Assembly: GCF_000208865.1 (NCBI RefSeq)
Contig: NC_018387.1
Span: forward strand, 930,001 to 994,000
Direction: 5' to 3'
Source of the DNA: Neospora caninum Liverpool
Lineage: Eukaryota; Apicomplexa; Conoidasida; Eucoccidiorida; Sarcocystidae
Length of the DNA: 64,000 nucleotides
The stretch's first letter is position 1; each line of letters opens with the position of its first letter. Position numbers and translations under genes: made by a program. The notes under the pieces are model-generated. The model had not been told where the DNA came from and made no database searches. It saw nothing but the letters and a program-made list of their open reading frames with translations. Shown piece after piece: positions 60,153-64,000 of this stretch.

Positions 60153-61458
60153 GGACTCCTAGGATGGGTGACATCGATGGCGCAAGATCCGGATAGGCAC
60201 AGTCTTTGTCACAAAGATCTAAATTTCACGCCAACGTCCTCCTTCGCCAGCCTGGCGAAACCAGCTGACTTTAGGGGAATGAAGTGAAGACTGTCACTTT
60301 TGGCTCAGCCGACACGCCTGACACTTTCTCGGCAGAAGATTTGGGTTAGGGAGAGAAAGCAAAAAGACGTTTTGAGGCGCTTTCAATCCTGCAGGAGCCC
60401 AGTCGATTCTCCAGCACGCATCGCGTCTACAGTAGGGCAGCTTGTCGCAGAATGGAATGGAAACTAGACTGTCACAAACCGTTTCAGATCCAGAGGCTCT
60501 TAACGAGGCCGGTATTAAAAAGAGAAGACAAAATGTCCCATGCGTTCTGTCTTTGTGCGATGCGATACGAGGATCTCTGAGCCTGAGATTTGGGCTGGTC
60601 GAAAACATTGAGAGGCAACAAACGCGGGGACGCGGAGTTGCGACGTTTCGCTTCATAGGCGAGAGTTCGTCTCGAACCCAACCCCCCCAGGTCGACTGCA
60701 TGGATCCCGTACAGTTTCTGCTTTCCTTTTAGAGGCTTGGGTGCGCTAGAACCAGTGAAGCACTTAAACAAAAATCGTGCTGGTGGCTTAAGTACTGCTT
60801 TGAACACATTCTACGCCCAGCAGCGGGCTTCGCGTTGTCTGAGATTCTCCGGGTGTGAGAAGTGCGGTAGCAGTCGACTCGTAAAACGCCTGCTGGGGAA
60901 AAACCTTGTCGTGACCAGCAGAATCCACGGAAGACACTCATATACATCTGAGGGGATCAGAGAGGATACAGCTAGGGTGGAGCTGTTTCGCAAGTGCAGC
61001 AGATGGGAAACCCGCGCAGCGTCGTTCAGGCAGGATACCGGAAAAATAGGCGGGCTCAGAAGCGAATCGCGTTCGCAGGAAGCCCAAGCGGACGCTCTGT
61101 CGTTTCACGTCCAGAGACGTGCGAATTGACGAGTGCCCTGGAACGCAGCAAATGAGAGTCAGGTTGCAGTTGACGAGGTTCGCCAGAGATATTGGAGCCG
61201 ATACGTGTGTCGGCGTCACACAGAGTGCTAGACCTGTTACAGTTTTGGAACTTTGGAGTTGTGGACACCGACGTATGCATAGCTCCGCCACCAGTTGTCG
61301 AGATCACGCGCAGCGCATACACGAAAAAGCGGGTTTCAGTCGGACAGGATGCTCGGTCTCGTGTGCCTCTCGGAGCGACACACGGCCGTGGTTTGCGTCC
61401 TCACCCAGAAAGCCGCTTTTCGGCTTCACCCCCTTCGTGGTGTAGCTTTGAGAGCTTC
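60153..61458. other. Intergenic sequence
   Basis: No supported gene. It should include the 3' untranslated region of the small membrane protein encoded at 61459-61743 on the minus strand. Confidence 0.45.
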
Positions 61459-61743
61459 TCACACTGGGGTAGAGTAGCTGGTGTCTTTGAGAACGGCCTT
61501 GAGAACGATGAGGACTCCCCAGACGACTGCCCAGACCCAACCGACGATGGGAAGGAGGAGTTGCAGAACGCCGATCATCATCGTGGACGCGTCGTTCTCG
61601 ATGAAGCCGAGAATGATCACACCGAGGCCGAAGAAGAAGCAGTTCAGCAGCCCGAGAAGACCGTACGCCAGTCTGTCTTTGGCGCTCGGCGGCTCCGGCA
61701 CCGTCAGGTACCAAGCGCGCTGGCCGATCTCGCTGAAAGACAT
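61459..61743 (-). CDS. Small two-helix membrane protein (94 aa), Spec3/Stum-like layout
   Basis: A single uninterrupted frame encodes 94 aa. After a soluble N-terminus (MSFSEIGQRAWYLTVPEPPS) come two hydrophobic helices, about residues 25-48 (AYGLLGLLNCFFFGLGVIIL) and 55-82 (MMIGVLQLLLPIVGWVWAVV), then a short cytosolic-looking tail. The second helix carries GWxWxxxWG, preceded by a GVLQLLL run; with the GLG of helix one this resembles the Spec3/Stum family (PF15795) as I remember it. The compact, well-spaced topology and lack of low complexity argue that it is a real gene. Function is unknown. The gene is divergent from the partial gene at the right edge. Confidence 0.7.
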   Translation of the reverse strand: MSFSEIGQRAWYLTVPEPPSAKDRLAYGLLGLLNCFFFGLGVIILGFIENDASTMMIGVLQLLLPIVGWVWAVVWGVLIVLKAVLKDTSYSTPV

Positions 61744-63761
61744 TTCTTGTCGACAGGCAGAAAGTCACGCTCCAAGACCGAGTTCCAGAGACTCCGAAGC
61801 GTTCGACTGCACCAGATCAAGGACACCAAACCTGACAAATGACGAACGCCAAAAAAGAAGGGATTTGACAACCGACCTCTGGACGCACACCTGGCTTTCC
61901 ATTTGCAGGCCAAGCATCCCTCGTCGCAACGCGTGCGGACGGCGACTGAGAGAGGAAACAGCAAAAACACCGACACCAGAAACCAGACTTTTTCTTGATG
62001 TGCTTCCGAGCCATGAGACGCCCCGTGCCGGCGTCACACGCTGCTTGCCTGTCGGCGTTTTGGGCTCTTCCATTGGGCTCTGTTCTGCGATTCAAAACGC
62101 ACACATGTAGAGAGCAGTGTGTGTGTGTGTCAGTGGGGAAAAACAATGCCGAGGCCTCTTGCTGTCAGTGCTCCTGCTTCTCTCGAGGCGTGAGACCGTT
62201 TAGGGTAGGGACCTGGAGGAAAGCAACGGTTCGCGACGGGGTTTCCTCGGAAAACAAAAAGGCTTTCCCCGAACTGGGCGTTTCTTCATGAGCTGCGCTC
62301 GACTGGGTGTCGGAAAGGGGGAAACGTCCCAGCTGGCGAAGCGCGAAATAAGGAGTGCGTGTGGCTTCAAACCGCGACATACATCCACGCCGTCGCCCTG
62401 AAAGCCACACGCGTCTCCGGCATGGAAACACGGATTTTGTGAACATTTCCTCTTTTCGGGAATGTGTGCAAGTCGCAGAAAAAGCTTCGCGATAAGCCAG
62501 TACAGTCTTGAAACCCCGGGACGGAAGCGAGGCGATTGCACATCGTAAAACTTGGGTTCGTACTGCCGTCTCACCGAACTGGACCCAACCGCCTAAAGAA
62601 CACTAACAAAAAAGACTCTACCGGCTATCTCGGCTCCGCCGGGAAACACCATTTTCAGTTTTGCCACGGGGCAAGACGCAACGGTGGAAGACGGCTCTGG
62701 AACGAACGCCTTCAGTTCAAGGCGCTAACACCTTTTTACTGACGAGCAGTGTTTTTACATATGTCCGGTATATTCCAGGGTGCCGTGTATCCTGCAAAAA
62801 ACCGTGGCCCAAAAACGGAGATTCTCTGTTGCCCATTTGCGTTCCAAGTGCCAGGTACGAGAAGACAAGCGAGAGCGAAGCTCCTCCCTGTTTGATGCCT
62901 GGCGCCTGTCCTCTTCCCCCGCGTGAAGACTACGAGCCTAAAACTACATCGTGTGGCCTTTGGCAGGGCACTTTCTGGTCTTCGTATCTGAAGAAGCCTC
63001 TGCTCCGGCCCAAGATTACTCGCATACACAGACAGAACTGTTTCGATCCGCCCCAGTGTTGGTGTCTCGGAACCTGGCATTCTGTATCGCCGTTGCTTCC
63101 GTCACATGGCTGTCGCAAAAGGGAACCAGTGGGAAACCGCCTTCCGTCCTGCTGACTGCCTGGGTATCGCGCACAGTTAAGTCAATATCTGAAAAAAAAA
63201 TGTGCTAGGCTGACGCCTGCTGCAAAAATCCCGGTCACTTTGCGATGTTCACATTTTGTGCGCGGCTGCCGCGAACCCTGTCTCGCATTCCTGTCTTCTG
63301 GAGTCCCGAAAAAGCCACATCGGGTCTGCCGTGCCTTTCACAAACGGCGAGAAAACCGTCCCTTCTCTTTTGCGGAGATCTTTTTGCGCGAGGGACAAAC
63401 GGGTCTCGAGGCTTCTGTCTGCCCGATACGAGGGGAAAGTCTCATTTCAACCCGAAGGCGGATTGTCACGCGTCCGGGCGCGCATGCACACTGCCACACT
63501 GTCTCGTCGCCAGCCGACCACGCCGTCCCCCTTTTTTTCGAGCGCTAAACCAGCAAGGAGTCCGTTTCCCCCGGTGTGTTGACCGCGACACAAACATTCA
63601 GTGCATCGACCTTTCTCCCTTTCCACTTTGCGTCCATCCGACACCCCCTGTTTTTCCGTGTGCGAGGTTCTCAAACCCCAGTCGGTGGAGACCGAACTCG
63701 TGTGTCTCCTCGAGCTCTCTGTGTCTCCCTCCCCTTTCCAGTCCCAGACACCCAGCGCGAA
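61744..63761. other. Divergent intergenic region
   Basis: Upstream of both the small membrane protein (-) and the right-edge gene (+). No supported gene. From about 63500 the plus strand becomes CT-rich, as expected for a leader. Confidence 0.45.
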
Positions 63762-64000
63762 ATGGCGGCTTCTCCCCTTCCTTCCTCGCCATCCGCGTCT
63801 ACCCCGGCGAAGCCTCTTTGCGCTTCCGTGTGTCGGGTCGCTGCCTCGTTTGCCGTCTCTTCTCGCGTTTCCCGCCTCTGCTGTCCCTTCCTGTTCGTCG
63901 TCTCGCTTCTTCACGCTCGCACAGATGCTCTCCAGTTCCAGCTGCCTCAGCCTTCTTTCCCCGGCGTCTCGAATTCCCCCTCTATGGCCGCGAGACCGGT
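63762..64000 (+). CDS. 5' end of an unrecognised gene with a signal-like N-terminus (runs off the right edge)
   Basis: From the ATG at 63762 (GCGAAATGG context) the frame stays open for 79 codons to the window end. A Ser/Ala/Pro-rich stretch of about 40 residues is followed by a hydrophobic segment (LCCPFLFVVSLLHA) and then TDALQFQLPQPSFPGVSN. This could be a secretory signal or signal anchor with an internal start, or the leader of an organelle-targeted protein. The LQFQLP run after the hydrophobic stretch is compatible with the start of a luminal domain, but I cannot name a family from this much. Confidence 0.5.
   Translation, partial: MAASPLPSSPSASTPAKPLCASVCRVAASFAVSSRVSRLCCPFLFVVSLLHARTDALQFQLPQPSFPGVSNSPSMAARP

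Overview
The window looks like nuclear DNA of a coccidian apicomplexan, most likely Toxoplasma gondii or a close relative (Hammondia, Neospora). The signs are roughly balanced GC, genes rich in introns with GT-AG junctions and pyrimidine-rich acceptors, long Ser/Arg/Glu/Pro-rich insertions in conserved proteins, many GCATGC words and TA microsatellites, an inner-membrane-complex protein of the alveolin type, and inserted pieces of mitochondrial (cob, cox3) and apicoplast (tufA) DNA. There is no bacterial-style operon, CRISPR array or insertion sequence.

Layout. 1-826: 3' end of a plus-strand gene. About 2155-2320: decayed plastid tufA fragment. 3761-9303 (+): HGH1 homologue, eight exons. 12356-17843 (+): LMBR1/LMBD1-type polytopic membrane protein; one intron (14623-15557) holds a mitochondrial insert (NUMT) with cob and cox3, and a second, shorter NUMT lies 283 bp past the stop. 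19430-22819 (-): mitochondrial stomatin-like protein 2 (STOML2), seven exons, with a perfect 23-bp inverted repeat in its last intron. 27189-30150 (+): alveolin-like cytoskeletal protein. 32944-41822 (-): very large MMS19 homologue, three exons, about 2594 aa. 47016-50240 (+): Ser-rich hypothetical protein with a hairpin just after its stop. 53142-58650 (-): FHA-BRCT protein that I read as a candidate Nibrin/NBS1. 59133-60152: protein-like segments in shifting frames, unresolved. 61459-61743 (-): 94-aa two-helix membrane protein. 63762-64000 (+): 5' end of a gene with a hydrophobic, signal-like N-terminus.

The exon models for HGH1, LMBR1, STOML2, alveolin, MMS19 and NBS1 were built by matching phase across GT-AG introns, and each gives a total length divisible by three. 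Family calls come from conserved motifs recognised by eye; no database search was run. Most genes are unrelated housekeeping functions: translation-factor folding, membrane transport, mitochondrial scaffold, cortical cytoskeleton, Fe-S delivery, and DNA double-strand-break sensing. MMS19 (Fe-S supply to DNA repair enzymes) and the NBS1 candidate are functionally adjacent, but nothing in the sequence links them.

The most interesting items are the NBS1 candidate, the pair of related NUMTs (one lacking an internal 162 bp that the other has), the plastid tufA relic, the perfect intronic hairpin, and a short dispersed motif of the form GTGTACAKACACC.
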